Of a stretch of DNA of 64,000 nt, positions 1 to 10,140 are shown piece by piece; the stretch's first letter is position 1, and every line of letters starts with the position of its first letter. The stretch is from Sinotaia quadrata (lineage: Eukaryota; Mollusca; Gastropoda; Architaenioglossa; Viviparidae), in the NCBI GenBank assembly GCA_028829895.1, contig CM054178.1, forward strand, positions 91,823,058 through 91,887,057, given 5' to 3'. Below the pieces are notes generated by a model that worked only from the letters and a program-made list of their open reading frames with translations, did no database searches and was not told where the DNA came from. The translations under genes were made by a program, and so were the position numbers.

Positions 1-110
1 CAAGTACATATCACACTGAGTCAATTGCATTTATCGAAATGAGTGTAGCACAGTACAAGTACATATCATACTGAGTCAATTGCATTTATCGAAATGAATG
101 AATATGCAGT
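1..110. repeat. 55-bp direct duplication
   Basis: Two adjacent copies of a 55-bp unit start at 1 and 56. They differ at a few bases, and the second decays after about 45 bp. There is no sign of coding. Confidence 0.8.
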
Positions 111-189
111 ACAACACAACTAACCAAAACCACCACATATAACAACGCAGGTACTTACGGGTTTGTATCACAACAATCCTTGAGAGATA

Positions 190-372
190 TGCTATATATA
201 TATGCATACGTACACATATGCATTCATTAATGCACATACACACACATGCATATACACATATACATACACATACATATACATTAATTAATATACATTCATG
301 CACACATACACATATATCATACACACACATACACACACATACACACATACACACACACACACATATATATAT
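190..372. repeat. (CA)n/(TA)n microsatellite
   Basis: Imperfect alternating CA, ATAC and TATA tracts. Open frames across it are low-complexity Cys/Val or His/Thr runs, not genes. The stretch 373-906 is AT-rich single-copy-looking DNA in which I see nothing. Confidence 0.85.
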
Positions 373-906
373 ATTTAAAATCCACGTTAAACTTCTATCA
401 GCGCAGCAGTTGAATACTCAATATCATTTGTTTACGTTAAGCGCACCAGGACCGCAACATTCAATCAACTATCAACTGTATGATGTGTGAAAGTACTTGA
501 GTGCCGTAGGTAAATTTTTACATTTAAATAAACAAGAATAAAATATTTAATTGTGACTGGGAACTAGAAACTTGAAACCCAAAGTCAAAAGTCAGAATTC
601 AAAAGGACACGTGTTCACACCAAGCTAACGATTGCCTTTCAAAGCCACACTTTTTTCTTCCACTCAAAATTCAAAAGTGATTAGAGAGTGGAATTTTCTA
701 CAGTAAGTAAATTCTTTAATCTCAACCCATTGATTGGCCTCGTTCTCAAAATCATGATCATTGGATAATAAAAAAAACTACTTACTCAGTTTGCATTATG
801 TCATCAATCTAGTATGTTCGTGCCTGGAGCTATTTACTTCAACTCAGGCACTTTCAACAATAACACCATCAAGAGTGTCAAGGTCGGGTTACACTGACAA
901 TTTAGC

Positions 907-1187
907 AATTTATATAACAATTTAAATTTAAAACAGGGAGGGGCACATTTACTCTGTCACACAATTTATATAACAATTTAAATTTAAAACAGGGAGGGGC
1001 ACATTTACTCTGTCACACAATTTATATAACAATTTAAATTTAAAATAGGGAGGGGCACATTTACTCTGTCACACAATTTATAGAACAATTTAAATTTAAA
1101 ACAGGGAGGGGCACATTTACTCTGTCACACAATTTATATAACAATTTAAATTTAAAACAGGGAGGGGCACATTTACTCTGTCACACA
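907..1187. repeat. 56-bp minisatellite, 5 copies
   Basis: Five nearly identical 56-bp units start at 907, 963, 1019, 1075 and 1131. Each holds a GGGAGGGGC core between AT-rich arms. The array lies about 70 bp downstream of the exon 3 donor of the minus-strand receptor gene, so it is intronic. Confidence 0.95.
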
Positions 1188-1255
1188 ATCGTATACAATA
1201 AACATTAGCACAGCTCTAAGATGATTACAAGAAACAACAGTATACAGCACGATAC

Positions 1256-1385
1256 CTTGTAGTCCAGACAAGACTGACATTAATCCTCTTAGGGTACTGG
1301 TACATATATTTAAGGTCCCAAAGGCATGTCATATTTTCCCAGTTGTACACAGTGCAATTTATGGAGTCCACCTTGGCTGGGCGAT
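1256..1385 (-). CDS. Cytokine receptor exon 3: first half of cytokine-binding FN3 domain (D2)
   Basis: Third visible exon of the minus-strand class I cytokine receptor gene. It follows a CAAAG acceptor at 1386 and ends at AAG|GTATCG (donor at 1255). It encodes about 43 residues beginning RPAKVDSINC. The hallmark of the first cytokine-binding domain is present as C-TVYNWENMT-C-L-W, that is Cys-x9-Cys-x-Trp, the spacing seen in gp130. NCT, NMT and NVS are possible N-glycosylation sequons. The exon enters in phase 1, exactly matching the phase 1 end of the Ig exon, and the joined codon is TAT. It leaves in phase 2, in mid domain, which is usual for class I receptor FN3 domains. Reading through the donor meets a stop within about 10 codons. 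The second half of D2, any membrane segment and the kinase-binding tail must lie left of position 1. Family assignment rests on motif and domain order, not on a search. Confidence 0.82.
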
Positions 1386-1591
1386 CTTTGTATAAAAGAA
1401 AGGATTTCAGAATTTTATTTCGTCTGTGTCAATAAAAGCTAATTTAACTGAAATATATAAAATATCTATTGTTCGAATCTGACAAGTATAAGGTAAACTA
1501 ACAAATCAAGTATTCATAGTTCATAATAAATTACGAAATATTATATAGCACTGATGGAAAAATGTGAGAAATCAACCACAGCTCGAAGAGC

Positions 1592-1593
<2 letters not shown>

Positions 1594-1637
<44 letters not shown>
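1594..1637. repeat. (CA)22 microsatellite
   Basis: A pure CA tract. From 1638 to 2104 the sequence is AT-rich and loosely repetitive, with recurring 'aatctgaca'-like words. No gene is seen there. Confidence 0.95.
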
Positions 1638-1639
<2 letters not shown>

Positions 1640-2104
1640 ATGTACAACCGTTCAAATGATGAGACCAACGACAAAACATAAATAAAAATTGATGCTTTGT
1701 ATTTATGTATGTATGAATTGCTTTACGTATTAGAAAATACGTTAAAAATAATATCCATCAGCCTTAAACATTGCTTTATTATGTAACCTCAGTAAAAAAA
1801 CAACATGTACTATTCAATATTAACTGCACATGTTAACACCTCTGATCTTATTTAAACAATGATTCTAGATTCAAAACCTGACCAAGCCATTAACATTAAC
1901 ATACAGATGGCAAATCTGACATAACATAAACATTGCCTCCAGATGACAAAAAGATATTCTGTTTAGCATCTCCAGACTGTATATCTCACCGTAGTATATC
2001 TTCAGAATATAATTAGGAAACTGTCTTAAACACTTATTCAGATTACAAGTCAGACACAATCTTAAATACATCCTTAGCGATGCAAATCTGACATTACCTT
2101 AAAC

Positions 2105-4641
2105 TAGTGGTTCCAAGTTTTTCAAGTAGAGGGCCAAATCTATTATTTTCGGTAATTAAGCGGGCCAGAATGTTATAAAATGATAAATGTTTATCAATGT
2201 TTATAAAATAATAAAAGTCGTGTAATATGATTCTTAACTAACAATTTAAAATAAGTTTCGAAAACTGCTATTAATGTAATTTGTTTACAATTGTAACTGT
2301 TCTTCACAACCACTTACTGAAATTCAGATGCCAGTTTATCAATGTCTGGGCACAAAGCTGTCATGCCGTAAGTCACAAGCACAGCTACGTCACTGTCAGT
2401 GAGTCTGGAACGTTGCTTGTTTTTTATGTGTCATTGCGGAAAATAACTGCTTGCATCTATAAGTCGAACCAAAACGACAAATATATCTCTGTACGAATGA
2501 ACGCAAGTGTTCAAATTGTTCGACAGGCAATAGTCGCCAGAATGAGATCATATGATCAGATGAAGGTGAAGCAGGCAGCTCCAGGAATTTGCATCTCGGT
2601 GCAGAATTGCATTTCAAATCAATTACTTCTTGCTGAAGGTTTTGCTGTAATTGACAGATCTTGACATTCGGAAATACGAACGGATTTACGAAGAGAGCAA
2701 CATTATCCTCTGTTTTCATCTCTTGAAATCTTGAATATACAGAAGACTTTCAACAACCTTGTACTGCAACAAGTCTAATTTCTTTTCCACCACAAGTGTC
2801 TTCAGAGTTGGAAATCCGCTAAAGTCCTTTCTGTTAGCTGTCTGATAAACAGGTGTCTTCAGAGTTGGACACTCCTCTAAAGACCCTTCTGTTAGCTGTC
2901 TGATACACAGGTGCAGTTTCATTTTAAATGCAGAAATGTCATCGCACAAATTTGTGAACAGTTTGTCTTTTCCCTGAAGCTTCGCATTTAAAGTTTAAAT
3001 AAGACGATATGTCCACCAAAAATGCCAGGTCATTAAGCCAGTCATCGTTCTACAGACATTTTCGTTTTGTAGGCAATTCATCTATTTCAGACAAAAACAG
3101 ATAGACACTATTTTTAGTGCACAGAAACGTGACAGTACTTTCCCTTTAGACAGCCATCTGACTTCGCAGTGTAACAGTAGCTCGCCGTATTCCTCGTTCA
3201 GTCTGATAGAAACTGTCTGAACTCACGCTCTGATAAACTGTCTGAACTCACGCCTGTTCAGCGCCTTGCTTCAAATTTTGTTTACACATTTCGGAACAAC
3301 AATCATGATATGTTCCAGATTTAATGCCTTTCCACGCAGTGCTTCCTGGTGAATGATACAGTGATATTTCGATAAATTGTAGTCAAGAAACTTTTCCAAT
3401 AATGCCAGAAATCCAGATGTCAAAGCCGGAACACCGTCGGTGCATACAATATCCAATTTTGTCCAGACTATGTTTTTTTCGTGTACACACAACTTCAGAG
3501 TTTTGTCGTCTATGTTGTTTTTCTGTACACACACCTTCAGAGTTTCAAACAGATCAATTACTTTGGTAGTCGTATGCATCGATTCAAGTCCTAGAAGTTC
3601 TCTAATGACTTCAAAATTATCGTTTATTGCTCGAATAAAAATTACCACCTGAGCAGTGTCAGAAATGTCAGTTGATTCATCCATTGCCAATGAAAAAAAA
3701 AATTTTTAACCTATGCTGCTACTTGATGATGACCATCGCTGGCCAACTCTTTGACTCACCCAGCCATAGTATTATTAGACAAAGGAATCTGATAAAAGTT
3801 TGTCTCACACTTTTTATCGCCATGCATTCAGGCAAAATTTTAAGCGAAGGATTTATTATTTCTTCCGCATCGATGAATGGCTTCATTTTGCGAGCCAACA
3901 GAAGAATGACTTCGTATGACGCAACAACAGCACTCTTGCTCTGTTCTTTAGCCTTGGTGAGAAATGACTGCTCACTGCTCAGAGAACTTCTTTCTTAGCG
4001 ATGAAATCTCTTCTTAGGTCCGATCCGACCGGATAGTGAACTTTTATGTCTAAATGTGTGGTCGTATAGTGTCGTTCCAGGTTATAATTTTCGTGACACA
4101 AACACAAAATCCGTAGATTAAGGAAACCGGTTTACCGCTACGACTAGGCACAAACATACATTTTTCTGTCCAATCTGCATTGAAATCACGACAAGGACGT
4201 CCTCAAATTTTCGCTTTTTACCATTGTTTGATTTTACGTTATCTACGTTCATGCTTATCGGTTTTAACGGTTACTTTTTATTTGGAAAAATCTAATTTCA
4301 ACACAAAATTGCAGACTACTAAACAATTTTAACAGATAACATCATGGCATCTTCGACACTCTGATTGGTCGACAAGAGGGACTACTGCAAATGTTTCTTT
4401 CGCTAAGGGAAAGGGTGCATTTGATAATATCTGAGCACAACAAACACGAGCAGAGTGAATTACCGAACGCAGTTCGAGCATTAATGCAACTTTTTTCTAG
4501 TATTCTAGTTATTATTTATTTATTACATTTTTAAAATTATTAAAATAAATTATATTGATAATTAAATACTGAGGCCTCACGGGCACTTAAAAAGACCTGG
4601 CAGGCCAAAATTTGCCCGCGGCCTTGATTTGGGAACCTCTG
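2105..4641 (-). mobile_element. hAT DNA transposon with terminal inverted repeats and target-site duplication
   Basis: The left end reads TAGTGGTTCCAAGTTTTTC. The right end, read on the minus strand, is CAGAGGTTCCCAAATCAAG, so the tips form an imperfect inverted repeat around GGTTCC. Flanking octamers are CCTTAAAC (2097-2104) and CCTTTAAC (4642-4649), a 7/8 match of the 8-bp length hAT elements make. The 2.54-kb element carries a broken transposase in the same orientation as the receptor gene whose second intron it occupies. Subterminal GGGCC/GGCCC-rich sequence occurs at both ends. Frameshifts, stops and one mismatch in the duplication suggest an old, inactive copy. Confidence 0.85.
2396..4252 (-). 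pseudogene. hAT transposase pseudogene (GTF2IRD2/EPM2AIP1-like family)
   Basis: Pieces of one transposase lie in order on the minus strand, broken by frameshifts and stops. The start (ATG at 4252) leads into a zinc-finger-like segment in which one expected Cys is Tyr (SLIYGFC). A helical region follows near 4000-3700, with AVVASYEVILLLARKMKPF. The RNase-H-like core at 3690-3271 has MAMDESTDISDTAQ, with the first catalytic Asp in DEST, and CTDGVPALTS, with the second. A middle segment with DWLNDLAFLVDISSYLN lies near 3050. The C-terminal dimerisation region at 2719-2396 has SFWRLLPVEQF and CRFGSTYRCKQLFSAM. These words are typical of the hAT group that gave rise to GTF2IRD2-, ZBED- and EPM2AIP1-like genes. 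At least four reading-frame breaks rule out function. Confidence 0.85.
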
Positions 4642-4691
4642 CCTTTAACCTTACCACAAGAGTCCAAGTCCTGAATCTGACACTCCTTCGA

Positions 4692-4880
4692 CATTATCTA
4701 CAAACCATAATACTCACCTTTCCATAAGCATTATCTACAAACCATAATACTCACCTTTCCATAAGCATTATCTACAAACCATAATACTCACCTTTCCATA
4801 AACATTATCTATAAACCATAATACTCACCTTTCCATAAACATTATCTACAAACCACAATACTCACTTTTAAATTTAAATA
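4692..4880. repeat. 37-bp minisatellite, about 5 copies, carrying splice-donor-like words
   Basis: Units start at 4692, 4729, 4766 and so on, decaying after about 4880. On the minus strand, the sense of the receptor gene, each unit contains GGAAAG|GTGAGTATT, a consensus 5' splice site, and 17 nt upstream of it a TTTGTAG or TTTATAG acceptor-like word. The array lies in intron 2 of the receptor gene. Diverged relatives continue to about 5040. Confidence 0.9.
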
Positions 4881-5061
4881 CAGACCATAATACTGACTTT
4901 TTCTTAAACATTATGTGCAAACCGTAGTACTATTGATCTATAAACCCTAACACTTAAACATTATGTACGAATTCTCATACTGAACTTTACATAAAAAGTA
5001 TCTACAAACAATAACACTTACCTTACCATAAACAAACACTAAATTCGCTCTTACCTTTAGG

Positions 5062-5215
5062 ATTCTAAATGTACCTTAAAGAATATCTCTCAACTCTGAT
5101 TCTAACTCGAAGCATTCTAAATGTACCTTAAAGAATATCTCTCAACTCTGATTCTAACTCGAAGCATTCTAAATGTACCTTAAAGAATATCTCTCAACTC
5201 TGATTCTAACTCGAA
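5062..5215. repeat. 52-bp minisatellite, 3 copies, abutting the exon 2 splice donor
   Basis: Copies start at 5062, 5114 and 5166. The last ends a few bases from the GTAAGT donor of exon 2 (5225-5220, minus strand), so the array begins almost at the splice site. Confidence 0.93.
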
Positions 5216-5225
5216 AAAAACTTAC

Positions 5226-5501
5226 AGTCAGCTTCAACAGTCTGAAATCCTATTTCTAGTCTGTCTCCATAGGTTCTGTTCAACCAGCAGACAAAGTGAC
5301 CTTCATCTTCAAGCCGAGTGATGGGATAGCGAAGCCTGATAGTTCGACTGTTGATGACGTCAACGTACTCGGGAGCAATGGCATCCCCATCCCGGGTGAA
5401 GTACATTCGCGATGATGTTTCAATCACATCGCGTTTGGTAATGTTGCAGTACAACGTCAGGTTTTCGCCAACAAACGGTCTAGGGTTGATTGGTCGCACA
5501 A
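5226..5501 (-). CDS. Cytokine receptor exon 2: Ig-like domain (D1)
   Basis: A 276-nt exon with a TTAATTTTCAG acceptor ending at 5502 and a GTAAGT donor at 5225-5220. It is a symmetrical phase 1-1 exon, as Ig-domain exons usually are. It encodes one extracellular Ig-like domain of about 92 residues. The B-strand Cys lies in NLTLYCNIT and the F-strand Cys in DEGHFVCW, 52 residues apart, with the usual acidic-x-Gly run before the second Cys. The canonical core Trp is replaced by Tyr (RMYFTRDG). NLT, NIT and NRT are sequons, consistent with a secreted or cell-surface protein. An N-terminal Ig domain followed by a cytokine-binding FN3 domain (exon 3) is the gp130/LIFR arrangement. No start codon is expected: the exon is internal. 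Confidence 0.87.
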
Positions 5502-5538
5502 CTGAAAATTAATATAGTAAAAATCTTTTGGTCAGACT

Positions 5539-5724
5539 GCTTATTTATTAGACACAGAATTATAAAGCAATAACAGCAAATACGCTGTCCTTAAAGAAGG
5601 GCTTATTTATTATACACAGAATTATAAAGCAATAACAGCAAATACGCTGTCCTTAAAGAAGGGCTTATTTATTAGACACAGAATTATAAAGCAAAAACAG
5701 CAAATACGCTGTCCTTAAAGTTCT
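5539..5724. repeat. 62-bp minisatellite, 3 copies
   Basis: Copies start at 5539, 5601 and 5663 with few mismatches. The array is in intron 1 of the receptor gene, just upstream of exon 2. Confidence 0.92.
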
Positions 5725-5737
5725 CCTTTCCTTTGCC

Positions 5738-5845
5738 ACATCTCGTCACATGAGATCACATCATGCTACGTCATATCACGTCATACCAAGTCACATTTTG
5801 TCACAGCATATCACGTAACAGTATGTCATATCACATCACAAACAT
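5738..5845. repeat. Degenerate TCACATCA/GTCATATCAC short tandem repeat
   Basis: About ten variants of a roughly 10-bp word (TCACRTCA, GTCATATCAC). From 5846 to 6015 I see nothing distinctive. Confidence 0.65.
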
Positions 5846-6015
5846 CTATTTCTTTTAAAATGCCACGTGCTTGTGTACCACCACAATTGCCTGACCCCGA
5901 AACAATGACAAATTCGTTTTGTTTTCTGCATCAAATTCAAGTGCAATTGACATGACACAGAAGGAGAAGAACATACTATTAATATGAAATACATTCAGTA
6001 CAATTATTTTCAAGC

Positions 6016-6975
6016 TGTGGCGGGTAAATTTGCTTATCCCTATTTCTAAACTTAATTGTTAAATAAATTGTTCGACTGTCGAAGTAACCCGACCGTGAAC
6101 ACTCCTTATGACGTATCAGAGTTGAAGTAAACAACTCGAGTTGAGAATATGCTAGAAATTGTTGATGCAATGCAAACTAGTTCCAAATGGATGAGTATAT
6201 ATTTTTTATTATCCAGTGGTTAAGATTTACGAGAATGAGACCAGCCAAAGGGCAGAGATAAAAAGTTTATACACTGTAGAAAATTCTATTGTCTAATCAC
6301 TTGAATTTGGTGTGACAAGAAGTCCGGTCATGAAATGTCATTAGCTTAATGGTGAGTTAAGATTGATTGAGAGAGAATGGACTTAAAATATTTCATGCAT
6401 TTTTGCTATTGACATGTTATACTTGCATTTTACGTAGAGATGAATTATGTGAGAAGACTATTATTTCTACAAATTATGAACTATGAAGCTTATATGTAGT
6501 TTGTTAAACACTTGACATTATTTTTTAGTGAAACTGCTCATAAAACTATTATGCTGTATGCGTATATCGGGCTAATAAATACTGTTGCAGAAAACTGGAA
6601 GTTGAGATGTAAATGTAAGAAAGAATGGAGTTAAAAGGAATAAAGTGAAAACTTGGCATTCTTCCCTGACTATATTTTGCAGGGGAAAAGCATCCTTTCC
6701 TTTTATTAATTATCTAATCTCCTGGTTTACTGATTATAAACCGCTAAGACCATGAAGTATCTACCAAAGGGTGTAAGTGTAAGGAATACACTACACTCTG
6801 AGGATGTATGGTGGCAAGGTATGCTAAGTAATTCGAGCAATTACTGGTCTTAGGACATTGCTGGAAATTGCTACAATTGTTGTTCTGCTAGACCAGCTAG
6901 AGGGAGCTGGTATAGCAAAGGAGTGCATAGGTAGCCTCGAGAGAACAGCAGCTATTCGGTGTTCTACTGCGTGAT
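6016..6975 (+). mobile_element. Interspersed repeat family, copy A (3' truncated)
   Basis: The 5' end TGTGGCGGGTAAATTTGC and the following ~950 bp are colinear with copies starting at 27662, 28503, 32906, 51747 and 58092. Shared landmarks are a CCAAT-like box (ACCAGCCAA), an ATAAAAAGTT TATA-like word, the block GAGAGAATGGACTTA, and a GCTAATAAATACTG polyadenylation-like word. No coding capacity is visible. Homology stops where a 34-bp minisatellite begins. It lies antisense in intron 1 of the receptor gene. Confidence 0.75.
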
Positions 6976-7334
6976 TGACAATAATAGCTGAAGAAGAAAA
7001 ATGTGGGATTGACAATAATAACTGAAGAAGAAAAATGTGGGATTGACAATAATAACTGAAGAAGAAAAATGTGGGATTGACAATAATAACTGTAGAAGAA
7101 AAATGTGGGATTGACAATAATAACTAAAGAAGAAAAATGTGGGATTGACAATAATAACTGAAGAAGAAAAATGTGGGATTGACAATAATAACTGAAGAAG
7201 AAAAATGTGGGATTGACAATAATAACTAAAGAAGAAAAATGTGGGATTGACAATATTAACTGAAGAAGAAAAATGTGGGATTGACAACAATAACTGAAGA
7301 AGAAAAATGTGGCTTTGACAATAATAACTGAACA
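6974..7334. repeat. 34-bp minisatellite, about 10.5 copies
   Basis: The unit has the form TTGACAATAATAACTGAAG plus AAGAAAAATGTGGGA, 34 bp. Since 34 is not a multiple of 3, all three minus frames cycle through the same Phe/Ser/Ile-rich words, giving long spurious open frames. The array starts in copy A of the interspersed family, at the position matching GAATTGATAATTC near 59056 in copy E. From 7335 to 8214 the DNA is AT-rich with no feature I can support. Confidence 0.95.
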
Positions 7335-8249
7335 AGAAAAGCTAGATTTATGCTTGGTATCCATGCCATACAATTTTATTATAAGATTACGCAAGTCAGG
7401 TAATGTTTTATTCTGTTTATTTTCATTCCCTATTTTAAAAGGAGAGACGAGCAGTCTTTAGGTTTCTAAAAATAGCACTCTACTCAGATAATTATGTGCT
7501 ATAAATTAAAGCTGTTAAATTATCCCTGTTGAATAATGTTCTTATTATGTTATCCTTGTCATTATGTTACTCGTTTCACATACTGTTATCATTTAAGTTG
7601 CCAATCACATAATATTATTTTTAGTTGGCCTATGTCCAGTAATGTTATTTTTCGTTTATTTTAATTCACTAATATATCATACAACAGGCCACAAATTCTG
7701 TGCGTAGCTCTAAAAAAAATAAACAGCACTATAAACGAAATTAGAATATTTTTCTATAAATTTAATGCAACTAATTGTTCATTCTGCCAATCAGAATCTC
7801 ACTATTAATAATAACATAAAAAGGAAATATTGCTTTGAGTGTATTTCGTAGAAAGGATGAATATATCATATGCCTGGCATATACACACACGCGCACGCAC
7901 TTACGTATGTCGTGGTGATAGGACAGAATGAAATATTAGTTTTATACACGAGGTTAGCGAAACAAAACAGATCGCACAATGAAATAGTGTGACGTCATAA
8001 CATTACAGTTTAATTCTAGAAGCTAGCAAAATAACTAAAGCAACACTGACTGCAAAGAAAGCGTGTAACGTCACGATATTTGATTCCCCCACCCGCCCCC
8101 GCAATGCACAAGTCGCAAACTGTCACATTTCTTTTAACCCATCTCCCCATCCTAGCTTGACCTACCGTTCTGTATTTATCCTTTTTGGAGAAAAATTAAA
8201 ACCTAAACACACACACTCATACACACACACGCGCACATATGCTAACTAA

Positions 8250-8301
<52 letters not shown>
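8250..8301. repeat. (CA)n microsatellite
   Basis: A CA tract with a short ACACGCGC lead-in from about 8211. From 8302 to 8905 (intron 1 of the receptor gene) I see nothing else. Confidence 0.93.
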
Positions 8302-8303
<2 letters not shown>

Positions 8304-8910
8304 ACTCGTTACTCCTTATGTTTAAATTTAGAAATTAATTTCTGAATAATAAACCTTTACTCCCATTTTTTTAAAAAATCAATACTGTAACAATTTTTCT
8401 TTTAAAAGCAGAAGCTTTGAACTGCTGAGATGAGAAGCGACATCTAAAAATAATGAAATTAAAAAAACAACGAAAAATATTTTGTAGGACTCGCGAGGTC
8501 TGATTGGATATACTCATAATGGATATTTGAATATTTTTATTGATATATAATCTCAAAGAGGATAAAATTCAAAGTAATGCCTAGAAGAAATCTGAGCTGA
8601 TATACGGCAGATCTCAAATAAAACAACCAATAACCAGAAGATAAGAAAATTATGAACTAATTTGCATAATGAATGTCTTTGTGGCCATGTCCAAGAAGGA
8701 GTATATTTTGGAAAAAGGAAAGACAGCTTAATGTGGCAATGAAGAAACAGATTTCGTTTTTTAAAGTTTAGATTGTCAGCGACCTCGAATCTCATTCAAG
8801 ATTTATTTTAAATGTCTACGGGGTTTTTTTTTATAAGGAATTTATAAATATTCAGAAATAACATCTTTGTTTCATCATTGCCAATATTATTAGTTTTCAT
8901 AAGCACTTAC

Positions 8911-9016
8911 CGCCATTTTCGTTATAGAAGTATGAACTGGACTCTCCAGTAGGGAAGGAAAAGAGACCAAAAAACATGGCAACAAGAACTTGTAGGTCAC
9001 ATTCCTTGCGCGCCAT
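8911..9016 (-). CDS. Cytokine receptor exon 1: start codon and signal peptide
   Basis: ATG at 9016-9014 (G at +4) opens a frame of 35 codons plus one base, ending at G|GTAAGTGC (donor from 8910). The peptide starts MARKECD, then has a hydrophobic core QVLVAMFFGLFSF, then polar residues PTGESSSYFYNENG. This is a good N-terminal signal peptide, with cleavage probably near FPTG/ES. The exon ends in phase 1, exactly what the Ig exon needs; the junction codon becomes GTT (Val), giving NENG-VVRPINP. Intron 1 is about 3.4 kb. The exact transcript start is not visible, and non-coding 5' exons could lie further right. The whole visible gene encodes about 170 residues before leaving the window. Confidence 0.75.
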
Positions 9017-9020
9017 CGGT

Positions 9021-9166
9021 GCGTATCTGAGGATATTGGAAGGACTGTTGACAAACTACTCTTGTTCAATGGCGAATATTCTTGCACAGTGCGTACATGA
9101 GGATATTGGAAGGACTGTTGACAGACTACTATTGTTCAATGGACAATATTCTTGCACGGTGCGTAC
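9021..9166. repeat. 70-bp duplication just upstream of the receptor start codon
   Basis: Two 70-bp units (from 9021 and 9091) and the beginning of a third at 9161. They lie 5 bp to 150 bp upstream of the receptor ATG on the minus strand, so they are in the 5' leader or promoter. From 9167 to 9518 nothing else is seen. Confidence 0.85.
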
Positions 9167-9513
9167 ATATCTCTACATGAGCCGGACTACGACAATCACC
9201 AATCACATCTAAAACCCAAAACAGGTTTGTTTATACACTTTGTACTTTAGTTTTTGTCGATTACATTCTCTATTTTATTATCAGGAAAAAGTAGCTGTGG
9301 TAATATTGTTCTAATTCCACTGTTCACGTTTGAGAAACAGTTTGTGACTTGGAGAAAAATGTACTTGAGCAAGTTCTATACCTTCTGTGGTCCATAATCT
9401 CTACTGACTTCCAATTCGTCCACACAAGTCGACATATTCTGAAAATTATAAATAAAAAATATCAACCGAAATGCGAATATAAAATTCATTTATTTAATCC
9501 AATTTATTTATCT

Positions 9514-9518
<5 letters not shown>

Positions 9519-9567
<49 letters not shown>
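9519..9567. repeat. (TC)n(AC)n compound microsatellite
   Basis: A TC run passing directly into an AC run. Confidence 0.93.
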
Positions 9568-9756
9568 GACTATGTCGCAAGACTGCTAACAAAACAATCA
9601 TACATATTCTTTGTTATTTATTATTTATTATTAAAATTTCAAACAATTGAAAAAAGCAACAAAAATTTCAAAAGTTCTAAAAGGATGTAGTAAACTGCAA
9701 TGTGATACTTCAAGAGTATGTTCGACAATCTAAGCATACTGTACAAATTGCAAAGA

Positions 9757-9836
9757 AATGATTTAACATCATCACAACCACAGCAACAAACTAAAAAATG
9801 ATTTAACATCATCACAACCACAGCAACAAACTAAAA
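9757..9836. repeat. 40-bp duplication
   Basis: Two nearly perfect 40-bp copies start at 9757 and 9797. Confidence 0.9.
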
Positions 9837-9924
9837 ATTGATTCGGAAGCTTTCAAAACTCGGGGGCACACTTTTTCCTGAAACAACGACAAGAATAAAC
9901 GTGGGGCAAAATGTAGCTGTATGC

Positions 9925-10140
9925 ATGATTGTACAGCTTCATGTGCCATACATCCTACACTACTCGCAATACATGACTGTACAGCTTCATGTACCATACA
10001 TCCTACACTACTCGCAATACATGACTGTACAGCTTCACCTGCCGTGTACCGCTAAACTACTCGATTACAAGTTTATACAGCTTCACCTGCCATTACCGCT
10101 AAACTACTCGGTGTACAAGACTGTACAGAATCACGTGCCA
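9925..10140. repeat. Degenerate ~45-50-bp repeat, about 5 copies
   Basis: Each unit holds GACTGTACAGCTTCA and a CTACTCG word. The first two copies are nearly identical and later ones drift in length and sequence. The 140-residue plus-strand frame across it is a repeat artefact. Confidence 0.8.

Noticed and set aside
76..360. Cys/Val-rich or His/Thr-rich short proteins at many CA/GT tracts (also near 10300, 16300, 42200, 60000, 62000 and 63300)
   Set aside because: Translations of dinucleotide repeats.
6824..7394. Long minus-strand Phe/Ser/Ile-rich open frames in several phases
   Set aside because: They are one 34-bp minisatellite read in rotating frames; the unit has no stop on that strand.
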